From: Hyphomicrobiales bacterium
GTDB taxonomy: Bacteria; Pseudomonadota; Alphaproteobacteria; Rhizobiales; HXMU1428-3
Length of the DNA stretch: 7,584 nt
Assembly: GCA_021775385.1 (NCBI GenBank)
Contig: JAJFHW010000079.1
Location: 1 to 7,584, forward strand
Direction of reading: 5' to 3'
Below are positions 1 to 4,969 of this stretch, in pieces. The notes under the pieces were generated by a model. That model had not been told where the DNA came from, did no database searches, and saw only the letters and a program-made list of their open reading frames with translations. Within the stretch, counting starts at the first letter, position 1, and each line of letters starts with the position of its first letter. The position numbers were made by a program, and so were the translations under genes.

Positions 1-92
1 AAGCCAGGACTAGTTACACCCGCATTGCCATCCTCATCATCTTCATTAGAATTACAGAAGATGTTGTTAATATTGCTCCATAAATTCAACAT
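1..92 (-). CDS. Possible 5' end of an unidentified gene, cut by the left edge
   Basis: On the minus strand an ATG at 92-90 opens a frame that stays open to the window edge (30 codons). It starts MLNLWSNINN and has an acidic stretch, NEDDEDGNAG, followed by VTSPG. The only possible ribosome site is a poor GACGGAAAA just before the ATG. I do not recognise the protein. An open frame this short is expected by chance fairly often, so the call rests only on the protein-like look of the residues and could be wrong. Sequence to the left would settle it. Confidence 0.25.
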   Translation of the reverse strand, partial: MLNLWSNINNIFCNSNEDDEDGNAGVTSPG

Positions 93-497
93 TTTTCCGT
101 CAACATCACTTTAGATTTAATCAATGGTTACTATTCGTCACCATTAGTGTTTCATCTGCTTCAATTTTTGCAATTTGGTCTTTGTGCGTCTTAATTAATC
201 TTAACACTTATCTCTCATCAGCTACATTGTCGCTTCTTACGATGAGTGACCAAATCATTCTTAATCTCTTTTATATCTTGTCACACTTTTTTCCATCCGC
301 CGAATATTTTTCTTTAAAATATCGTAAATTTTACTGATTAATTTTGGTAACCATGCAGTAAATGCAAAATTAGTTACCTATTACCTAGGTGACAGTCTCT
401 AAAAATCAATTGTGTATTGCGAGTTTTTTTCTGAAAAGAAGGGAATTCAATAGAAACGAATCGAATTAACGTAGGATTTGGGGCGTTCTGAGTGATT

Positions 498-526
498 TTG
501 CCGTAATATTTTGAGATAACTAAAAT
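498..526 (+). promoter_or_regulatory. Candidate sigma-70-type promoter
   Basis: TTGCCG (498-503) and TAAAAT (521-526) are separated by 17 bp. They match the -35 consensus in 4 of 6 positions and the -10 consensus in 5 of 6. In DNA this AT-rich such matches arise by chance, and the site is about 350 bp from the carboxypeptidase start, so this is a weak call. If real, the transcript would carry the inverted repeats at 730-826 in its leader. Confidence 0.18.
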
Positions 527-729
527 TTTATACAAATTTGATTTAAGTGCTTAAGAAATATTCAAAGTAATTCATTTATATATATCCTCAGCAAATAGTT
601 TGTGGCACCAGCTAGGCATGAATTCTTATTTTGATTTTATTTTTGTCTAATTGATGCCCAAAAATGATGCTTCTTTGAAAATTCAGAGGGCTATCAATTG
701 CTATTTTTACTACGTACTCCAGGTCTTCT

Positions 730-801
730 TTGGAGGGGAGCTGATTTTTTGTAATTTTATAATGTATTTTAAAATTACATTTCAGCTTATTTTCCCTCCA
801 A
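730..801. repeat. Compound 72-bp inverted repeat upstream of the carboxypeptidase gene
   Basis: Three nested pairs of arms are visible: TTGGAGGG (730-737) with CCCTCCAA (794-801), AGCTGA (739-744) with TCAGCT (782-787), and GTAATTTT (751-758) with AAAATTAC (771-778). The spacers between arms differ in length on the two sides, so a folded RNA would have bulges. A perfect TATAAT (758-763) lies at the centre, without a convincing -35 at normal distance. The repeat ends about 75 bp before the start codon at 875. It could be a leader hairpin or a nested operator. The pairing is seen directly; the role is inference. Confidence 0.5.
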
Positions 802-807
802 GAACTG

Positions 808-826
808 CAAATTTTTTAAAAATTTG
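808..826. repeat. 19-bp AT palindrome in the carboxypeptidase leader
   Basis: CAAATTTTT (808-816) and AAAAATTTG (818-826) are perfect inverted arms around one T. The site lies 48 bp upstream of the start codon at 875. It is made almost only of A and T, so it would fold weakly as RNA. It could be a protein-binding site or simply a product of base composition. Confidence 0.35.
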
Positions 827-874
827 TCTGATCTGGAAGTTTGTTTTGTGGCAGGAACAATAAAAGAGACAAAC

Positions 875-2365
875 ATGCGGAATATTAAGTTACTAGGTGT
901 AACTACACTTATTTTTGGTTTTATGTTTATCGTACCACTTATTAGTGGTGCGCAGAGTGCCCATGCGGCGCGTAAATCAGCTGCGATGGCAATTGATGCT
1001 CATACGGGGCGCGTTTTATACTCTCATAATGTAGATAAACCACATCACCCAGCATCACTTACCAAAATTATGACGCTTTATATGCTCTTTGAGTATATAG
1101 AAGCTGGTCGTTTTAACATGAACTCTCCTTTAAAAGTTACGGCAAATGCTGCAAGGCAGGTTCCTTCGAAGTTGGGCTTAAAACCTGGAACAACTATTCT
1201 TGTTAAAGATGCAATTAAAGCGCTTGTTACCAAAAGTGCTAATGATGTTGCTGTTACTATTGCTGAAAATTTAGCCGGATCAGAGTGGAAATTTACTCAA
1301 TTGATGACTTGGAAAGCCCGAAAGATGGGTATGAACAAGACTGTCTTTGTGAATGCTTCCGGGTTACCAAACAAGAGACAAACAACAACGGCCCGTGATA
1401 TGGTCACCTTGGGAATGAGAATACAAAAAGACTTCCCACAATTTTATCCGCTTTTTTCAATGAAAAAATTTGCTTATCGCGGTAGAGTTTACAAGAACCA
1501 CAATGGTCTGATGTCCCGCATGAGAGGTATTGATGGTATTAAAACTGGCTATACTCGAGCCTCTGGTTTTAACTTAACTTCTTCCATTTGGAGTGGTCGC
1601 AAACATGTTGTTGCTGTTGTCCTTGGTGGCAAGACCGCCCGTAAGCGTGATAATTTCATGGCTAGGGTCCTTCGCAAATCTTTAAAGAAAGCGCGGAATG
1701 GTAAATCAAAAAGACAATTTGTAGCTGCTAATTTTGCTTCTAAAGCACCGCGAAGAAAAGTAGCTATTGTCCAAAGGCGTACTCCTAAAAAGAGCGTTAC
1801 TCAAAAGTCTAAGCCTCACAAACAAGTTATTGCTCAACGACCTATTTCAAAACAAAACGTAAGAGTAAAACGACCCGTTCCTGCTAAGGATAGAGCTCTT
1901 GTTCAAAAAGCAGCGCTTAAAAAAGAACCACGGAAAGTTTTGAAACAAATACCTCAAAAAGAGTTGGTTGATGTTCCAGCGCAGGAAATTGTTGTTCAGC
2001 ACAAAGCTACTGCTGTTGAACAGGTGAAAGTTGCTAAAAAATCTCAGATTGACCCTTCTGATACAACGGGTGACATTAAAGAGTTTTCTGAAAAACAACC
2101 TACTGTAACAACGCCACCACAAGGCCCTTATCATATTCAAATTGGGGCATTTGGTTCTGAGGAAGATGCTGAACGCCGGCTGCATTCCATTGGCTCTAAA
2201 GCCGGGAAACTTTTAACCGGTCATAAAAGTTTTACTATGAAGGTATCTAGCAACAATGTTTATCGTGCTCGTTTTGCCGGATTTAGTGAAACGGATGCCA
2301 GACAAACATGCCGTCAATTAAAGAAGAAAGCAATTGATTGTATGGCTATATCTGCTCAACCATAA
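875..2365 (+). CDS. D-alanyl-D-alanine carboxypeptidase (peptidase S11) with C-terminal SPOR domain
   Basis: A periplasmic penicillin-binding protein of the S11 (PBP5/DacF-like) family, which removes the terminal D-Ala from peptidoglycan stem pentapeptides and so limits cross-linking. The three active-site motifs are in order in the 496-residue product: SLTK at 61-64 (nucleophile Ser61), SAN at 121-123 and KTG at 223-225. Residues 1-31 form a signal peptide (MRNIK, a hydrophobic core, then SAHA before ARKS). Residues about 265-410 are a long, very Lys/Arg-rich linker. Residues about 417-496 are a SPOR domain (PYHIQIGAFGSEEDA), a fold that binds denuded glycan strands and often sends proteins to the division site. 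An in-frame ATG at 824 would put 17 extra residues before the signal peptide. The start at 875 is preferred because it has AAAGAGA just upstream and begins a normal signal peptide. The gene stands alone and is convergent with the J-domain gene. Family and domains are sure; the dac gene letter is not. Confidence 0.93.
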   Translation: MRNIKLLGVTTLIFGFMFIVPLISGAQSAHAARKSAAMAIDAHTGRVLYSHNVDKPHHPASLTKIMTLYMLFEYIEAGRFNMNSPLKVTANAARQVPSKLGLKPGTTILVKDAIKALVTKSANDVAVTIAENLAGSEWKFTQLMTWKARKMGMNKTVFVNASGLPNKRQTTTARDMVTLGMRIQKDFPQFYPLFSMKKFAYRGRVYKNHNGLMSRMRGIDGIKTGYTRASGFNLTSSIWSGRKHVVAVVLGGKTARKRDNFMARVLRKSLKKARNGKSKRQFVAANFASKAPRRKVAIVQRRTPKKSVTQKSKPHKQVIAQRPISKQNVRVKRPVPAKDRALVQKAALKKEPRKVLKQIPQKELVDVPAQEIVVQHKATAVEQVKVAKKSQIDPSDTTGDIKEFSEKQPTVTTPPQGPYHIQIGAFGSEEDAERRLHSIGSKAGKLLTGHKSFTMKVSSNNVYRARFAGFSETDARQTCRQLKKKAIDCMAISAQP

Positions 2366-2388
2366 GTCTGCTTGTTCTAACAATCATA

Positions 2389-2402
2389 GTTTTTTAAAAA
2401 AC
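2389..2402. terminator. Weak candidate terminator between convergent genes
   Basis: GTTTTTTAAAAAAC is a perfect 14-bp palindrome in the 45-bp gap between the stop codons of the carboxypeptidase and J-domain genes. It has no GC stem, so it is not a standard intrinsic terminator. A larger pairing of CTGCTTG (2368-2374) with CAAGCAG (2416-2422) would enclose it and reach into the end of the J-domain gene. The position suits shared transcription end signals, but the structure is weak. Confidence 0.25.
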
Positions 2403-2410
2403 ATTGCCTT

Positions 2411-3112
2411 TTAACCAAGCAGGCAATCCTTTGCCATGTTTATTTTTGCGGCTAAGAATGGTGAACCACCCTGATCTGGATGAAAGCGTTTCATGAGTTG
2501 ACGGTGGTTTGCTTTAACTTCTTCAATTGTGGGATGAGATCTAAGACCTAAAATTTTGATTGCTTCTCTTCGGGTTATTTGATTTGAAGTCGAGCCGGTT
2601 AATTTATCTCCACTTTCATAATACCCTCTCATCCTTGAGCGCCAGTTATCATGATTTAAATCCATATAACTTATGAGTATTTGCTCGCTATCTTTATCTT
2701 TTTTCGAGTAGAACTTTATAAGTTCATTTAGGTCCTCTAATGATAGATTATGAAGGTTTTTCCCTTCTTTTACACCGCGAATGACTTGCCCTGATATCTC
2801 ATTTTTTTCTGTGTCTATTATGATTTTAACAAAATGGGAAGAAATGACAGGGTTTCTTGGCCCATGTTTATTTGTAGTGGGATTTGTGTTTCCGCTTTTC
2901 CTACCGCTGTCTTTCGACCAGGGGAGCTCAAGAGGGAAGTCTGTTTTTCGAATAAAGAAATAGGCCATAATGAAAAGTGGGACTGCAAAAGCAAACAGCC
3001 CACGACTCAAAGCTAGCAAGCCCATGATAAAGAGTGAGCCTGCAAGTGCCTTGGGGCCAAATCTAAAATAGATATATAAGGTGATGATACCAACAAAGAG
3101 CACATAGTGCAT
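2411..3112 (-). CDS. Membrane-anchored protein with C-terminal J domain (TimB/Tim14-like)
   Basis: A 233-residue predicted inner-membrane co-chaperone. Residues about 1-16 and 24-54 are hydrophobic and form one or two membrane segments. Residues 60-90 are a polar linker. Residues about 92-160 are a small soluble region (FVKIIIDTEKNEISGQV, later DLNELIKFY). Residues about 180-233 form a J domain with the HPD tripeptide at 211-213 (RQLMKRFHPDQGG), the loop that triggers ATP hydrolysis by a DnaK-type Hsp70. There is no Gly/Phe region or zinc-finger domain, so it is not DnaJ. The order, membrane anchor first and J domain last, is that of mitochondrial Tim14/Pam18 and its alphaproteobacterial relative TimB. 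The client is unknown. The start at 3112 has only a weak GAG eight bases upstream, so the exact N-terminus is uncertain. The gene is convergent with the carboxypeptidase gene and divergent from panC. Confidence 0.85.
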   Translation of the reverse strand: MHYVLFVGIITLYIYFRFGPKALAGSLFIMGLLALSRGLFAFAVPLFIMAYFFIRKTDFPLELPWSKDSGRKSGNTNPTTNKHGPRNPVISSHFVKIIIDTEKNEISGQVIRGVKEGKNLHNLSLEDLNELIKFYSKKDKDSEQILISYMDLNHDNWRSRMRGYYESGDKLTGSTSNQITRREAIKILGLRSHPTIEEVKANHRQLMKRFHPDQGGSPFLAAKINMAKDCLLG

Positions 3113-3327
3113 ATTTTGAACTCAGCCTTTACGCTCTAAAGTTATTAATTGAGATTTTTTCAATATGTTTTTCTCTTTTTAAAAGTTAGCTGTATTCTTC
3201 TGCAAAGTTAAGCTTTATTCGATTATTAACGTTATAGAAAAATTTTGATAAATCATTTTCCTATCTGTCGTTTTTGATCAATGTTGCTATTGATAGTGAA
3301 CCTAATTAATCAACGACACTTAACAGG

Positions 3328-3350
3328 CCTCTTCTAAACTCTTGTAGAGG
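3328..3350 (+). promoter_or_regulatory. Small hairpin in the panC leader
   Basis: CCTCT (3328-3332) can pair with AGAGG (3346-3350) across a 13-nt loop, ending 11 bases before the panC ribosome site GGAG (3362-3365). The stem has only five pairs and no T run, so it is not a terminator. A regulatory role is possible but unsupported. Confidence 0.2.
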
Positions 3351-3372
3351 TTTGATATTTTGGAGCTCCCAT

Positions 3373-4230
3373 ATGGATGACCACCGCCTTACCATAGTTA
3401 GTAATATTCAAGTTCTTCGCGAGGAAATTGCCGAGCTTCGTGCTCAGAAAAAAACGGTCGCATTTGTTCCAACGATGGGGGCATTACATGAGGGGCATTT
3501 ATCTTTAATAGACTTTGCTAAAGAACATGCCGACATGGTTGTTTGTTCCATATATGTGAACCCGACACAGTTTGCACCAGAAGAAGACCTGGATACTTAC
3601 CCTCGCCCGCTTGTAGATGATATTCGTGCGCTTGAGGGAAGGCTCACTGATTTTGTTTTCACGCCAACTGACAACGAAATGTATCCAGATGGATATACAA
3701 CCAAAATTTCAGTTTCAGGTGTGACCTCACCGCTTTGCGGGAAAAGCCGCCCATATCATTTTGACGGTGTTTCAACGATTGTTACAAAGTTACTTATGAT
3801 GGTTCAACCTGATATTGCCGTTTTTGGTGAAAAAGATTATCAGCAATTGTTAGTCATCAGGCGCTGTGTAACAGACCTTAATATCCCTATTGAAATTTTA
3901 GGCGCGCCTATTATTCGCGATGAAGATGGCTTAGCTCTTTCTTCTCGCAATCAATTTTTATCAACAAAAGATAGAGAGACAGCGCCATTGCTATACCAAA
4001 CTCTCACTAAGCTATCTGAAGAGATCAAAGAAACAGGTGGAGATCTTTCAGAATTAATTGCTTCATCAACCAGTCAATTGAACAAGGCTGGTTTTCATGT
4101 GGATTATTTAGAACTTAGAGATACTAAAAGTCTGGCGCCAATTATAGAGCTTTATGAAGATCAAAGTGCGCGATTGTTTATAGCTGCAAAATTGGGGAAA
4201 ACACGCTTAATTGATAATATAGCAGTTTGA
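3373..4230 (+). CDS. panC: Pantoate--beta-alanine ligase (pantothenate synthetase)
   Basis: Joins pantoate to beta-alanine with ATP, via a pantoyl-adenylate intermediate, to make pantothenate (vitamin B5), the precursor of coenzyme A. The 285-residue length is usual for the family. Visible signatures: PTMGALHEGH at 33-42 (the nucleotidyltransferase HIGH-type motif), YVNPTQF at 61-67, GEKDYQQ at 152-158, RDEDGLALSSRN at 182-193 (the KMSKS-equivalent region) and the conserved tail AAKLGKTRLIDN at 271-282. An in-frame ATG at 3352 would add seven residues. The ATG at 3373 is chosen because GGAG (3362-3365) lies seven bases before it. The enzyme is cytoplasmic. panB, a frequent partner, is not next to it here: the downstream side is a long non-coding gap. 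Confidence 0.97.
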   Translation: MDDHRLTIVSNIQVLREEIAELRAQKKTVAFVPTMGALHEGHLSLIDFAKEHADMVVCSIYVNPTQFAPEEDLDTYPRPLVDDIRALEGRLTDFVFTPTDNEMYPDGYTTKISVSGVTSPLCGKSRPYHFDGVSTIVTKLLMMVQPDIAVFGEKDYQQLLVIRRCVTDLNIPIEILGAPIIRDEDGLALSSRNQFLSTKDRETAPLLYQTLTKLSEEIKETGGDLSELIASSTSQLNKAGFHVDYLELRDTKSLAPIIELYEDQSARLFIAAKLGKTRLIDNIAV

Positions 4231-4248
4231 TTGCTCTAGAAAAGCAAA

Positions 4249-4286
4249 AGGCTGACTCTCAATCTATATAGAATGAGTGTCAGCCT
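4249..4286 (-). terminator. 38-nt hairpin after panC with a T-rich tail only on the minus strand
   Basis: AGGCTGAC (4249-4256) pairs perfectly with GTCAGCCT (4279-4286). Inside, TCTCAAT and AATGAGT pair at all but two positions around a central palindrome, CTATATAG. The hairpin begins 18 bases after the panC stop codon. On the plus strand it is followed by CAATTGGTG, with no T run. On the minus strand it is followed by TTTTGCTTTTC, as an intrinsic terminator would be. It may still stop or protect panC mRNA, but its polarity suggests transcripts coming from the right on the minus strand. Confidence 0.5.
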
Positions 4287-4340
4287 CAATTGGTGTAGTA
4301 TGAACGATACGCAGCTCACAAAACATTATATATATACATT

Positions 4341-4464
4341 ACGCATTACATATATCGGTACTGATATCAATTTAAGTACTTAAACTTAGACCATATCCAA
4401 ACGCATTACTCTGTACCTTTACCGATCATATTATACTCAGAACGATTCGGCAATACGCATTACT
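4341..4464. repeat. Three direct copies of ACGCATTAC
   Basis: The 9-mer ACGCATTAC occurs at 4341-4349, 4401-4409 and 4455-4463; the last two copies are followed by T. Start-to-start distances are 60 and 54 bp. The spacers are unrelated and AT-rich, apart from a perfect TTTAAGTACTTAAA palindrome (4371-4384) between copies one and two. The spacers are neither uniform nor flanked by palindromic repeats, so this is not a CRISPR array. Spaced protein-binding sites are one possibility. Confidence 0.55.
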
Positions 4465-4530
4465 AAACTCTTAATTTTTTTTGAAACAAACTCTTTCAAT
4501 TATTGTTTCTTTGTCTTTCAGTCACTCGTT

Positions 4531-4555
4531 GCTGATTTGCAGTAAAGAAATCAGC
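4531..4555 (+). repeat. Hairpin with perfect 8-bp stem
   Basis: GCTGATTT (4531-4538) pairs with AAATCAGC (4548-4555) across a 9-nt loop. No T run follows. It is the first of a series of hairpins that continues to 4785 and may belong to the same structured element. Confidence 0.4.
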
Positions 4556-4607
4556 ATTCGTACTATTTCTGTGCCTAACAATTTATATAGGCAGCTTTTC
4601 TCTGCTG

Positions 4608-4682
4608 GTTATCTAGTGGTGCTACTCTATTCGCTGGAGGGGGAATCCAATGATAAAAAGCTTAACCGCACCACCAGTTAAC
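4608..4682. repeat. Imperfect inverted repeat, first of three abutting dyads
   Basis: The arms are 4608-4622 and 4668-4682. The core GTGGTGC/GCACCAC is perfect, and the outer CT/AG and GTTA/TAAC pairs are separated from it by single mismatches. The 45-nt loop carries the purine run GGAGGGGG (4636-4643) and an ATG (4650-4652). It ends exactly where the next hairpin begins. Confidence 0.45.
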
Positions 4683-4754
4683 AATATGAAAACCTTATGG
4701 TATTTCATATTGGCCCAGTTAAACTTTGGTCCTAAGGGGACTTGGGGGGGCTGA
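4650..4754 (+). CDS. Candidate 34-residue small protein
   Basis: ATG at 4650 is preceded by GGAGGGGG (4636-4643), one of the strongest ribosome-site matches in the window at a normal distance. The product is 34 residues, starting MIKSLTAPPVNNMKTLWYFI and ending LNFGPKGTWGG, with a short hydrophobic middle that could touch a membrane. The start codon lies in the loop of one dyad and the stop codon in the loop of another. An open frame of this length is common by chance, and I know no homologue. The G-rich run could also be part of a structural or mobile-element sequence instead of a ribosome site. Confidence 0.28.
   Translation: MIKSLTAPPVNNMKTLWYFILAQLNFGPKGTWGG
4683..4711 (+). repeat. Strong hairpin with tetraloop, second of three abutting dyads
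   Basis: AATATGAAA (4683-4691) pairs with TTTCATATT (4703-4711), and ACC (4692-4694) pairs with GGT (4699-4701) around a TTAT loop, with one bulged A at 4702. That makes twelve pairs in 29 bases. It abuts the dyads on both sides and is not followed by a T run, so it is not a terminator. Confidence 0.5.
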
Positions 4755-4785
4755 TAGTTTTAGGACCGCCAAAAAACTGGGCCAA
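4710..4785. repeat. Long dyad resembling a facing pair of insertion-sequence ends
   Basis: TTGGCCCAGTT (4710-4720) pairs with AACTGGGCCAA (4775-4785), and GGTCCTAA (4728-4735) pairs with TTAGGACC (4760-4767). Seven unpaired bases separate the two blocks on each side, and the central loop of 24 bases is G-rich. Arms of 26 bp with matching blocks and a mismatched middle are typical of IS terminal inverted repeats, so this may be a deletion relic or a MITE-like unit. A structured RNA is the alternative. I see no target-site duplication and cannot assign a family. Confidence 0.5.
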
Positions 4786-4868
4786 ACAGGCTATGTATAA
4801 TTAATAGATAGGTATTGCGGCTCGATTTTGAAGGCTTTAAGGCGATTATGTGATAAATATTACCTAAT

Positions 4869-4884
4869 GTTACAATTCTGTAAC
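4869..4884. promoter_or_regulatory. Operator-like inverted repeat upstream of the DUF2794 gene
   Basis: GTTACA and TGTAAC form a perfect 6-bp inverted repeat around ATTC, about 80 bp before the TTG start at 4967. As DNA it has the shape of a dimeric regulator site; as RNA it would be a short tetraloop hairpin. A TTGATC (4903-4908) downstream could be a -35 element, but no good -10 follows at normal spacing. Confidence 0.28.
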
Positions 4885-4956
4885 CTTCTCTTTTTCACCC
4901 ACTTGATCTTATTTACTAATACAGGCATGATAATAGTTCATCTTTTTTAGCACTTT

Positions 4957-4969
4957 GGAGGCGCTTTTG
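4957..4969 (+). promoter_or_regulatory. Ribosome site that sets a TTG start
   Basis: GGAGG at 4957-4961 is followed after five bases by TTG (4967-4969). It is the best Shine-Dalgarno match near the 5' end of the DUF2794 gene, and it decides between the two in-frame TTG codons at 4955 and 4967. Confidence 0.65.

Larger units (their letters stand above)
93..874. other. AT-rich intergenic region upstream of the carboxypeptidase gene
   Basis: No convincing intact gene is visible in these 780 bases. On the minus strand, 121-258 reads like protein but is interrupted by an in-frame TAA at 208-210. An open frame at 651-863 on the plus strand has no ribosome site and an unlikely composition (rich in F, I, Y, C). 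Nearer the gene are a compound inverted repeat (730-801) and an AT palindrome (808-826). A loose sigma-70-like pair, TTGCCG at 498-503 and TAAAAT at 521-526 with a 17-bp spacer, would give a leader of about 340 nt. I saw no tRNA or known riboswitch. Confidence 0.6.
4231..4966. other. Long intergenic region rich in repeats and hairpins
   Basis: Between panC and the DUF2794 gene there are 736 bases without a confident gene. In order they hold a 38-nt hairpin (4249-4286), three copies of ACGCATTAC (4341-4463), a perfect palindrome TTTAAGTACTTAAA (4371-4384), hairpins at 4531-4555 and 4572-4593, three abutting dyads (4608-4682, 4683-4711, 4710-4785), a 34-codon ORF inside those dyads, and a GTTACA/TGTAAC inverted repeat (4869-4884). 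No tRNA, no Rfam family that I recognise and no transposase reading frame is visible. Confidence 0.7.

Noticed and set aside
651..863. 70-residue plus-strand open frame upstream of the carboxypeptidase gene
   Set aside because: There is no ribosome site, the composition (F, I, Y, C, N rich) is that of translated AT-rich non-coding DNA, and the frame crosses the inverted repeats at 730-826.
824..874. Upstream in-frame ATG that would lengthen the carboxypeptidase by 17 residues
   Set aside because: The extension would bury a clear signal peptide, and the ATG at 875 has a better ribosome site.
1847..2185. 112-residue minus-strand open frame inside the carboxypeptidase gene
   Set aside because: It is a shadow of the Lys-rich linker, whose AAA/AAG codons read as F and L on the other strand.
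4341..4464. Repeated 9-mer considered as a CRISPR array or replication iterons
   Set aside because: The repeats are too short and unevenly spaced for CRISPR, there are no cas genes, and no Rep or DnaA-box cluster is visible for an origin.
4571..4595. GCCTAACAATT resembles the beginning of an integron attC site
   Set aside because: No matching GTTAGGC end is found at a suitable distance, and there is no integrase or cassette gene nearby.
4481..4681. 66-residue plus-strand open frame in the gap after panC
   Set aside because: It has no recognisable ribosome site, its residues do not resemble a known protein, and it runs through the hairpins. The shorter frame at 4650-4754 has a far better start.
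4736..4750. G-rich loop considered as a G-quadruplex
   Set aside because: Only two G tracts are present, at most three runs of three if the second is split, so a four-stranded intramolecular quadruplex is not supported.
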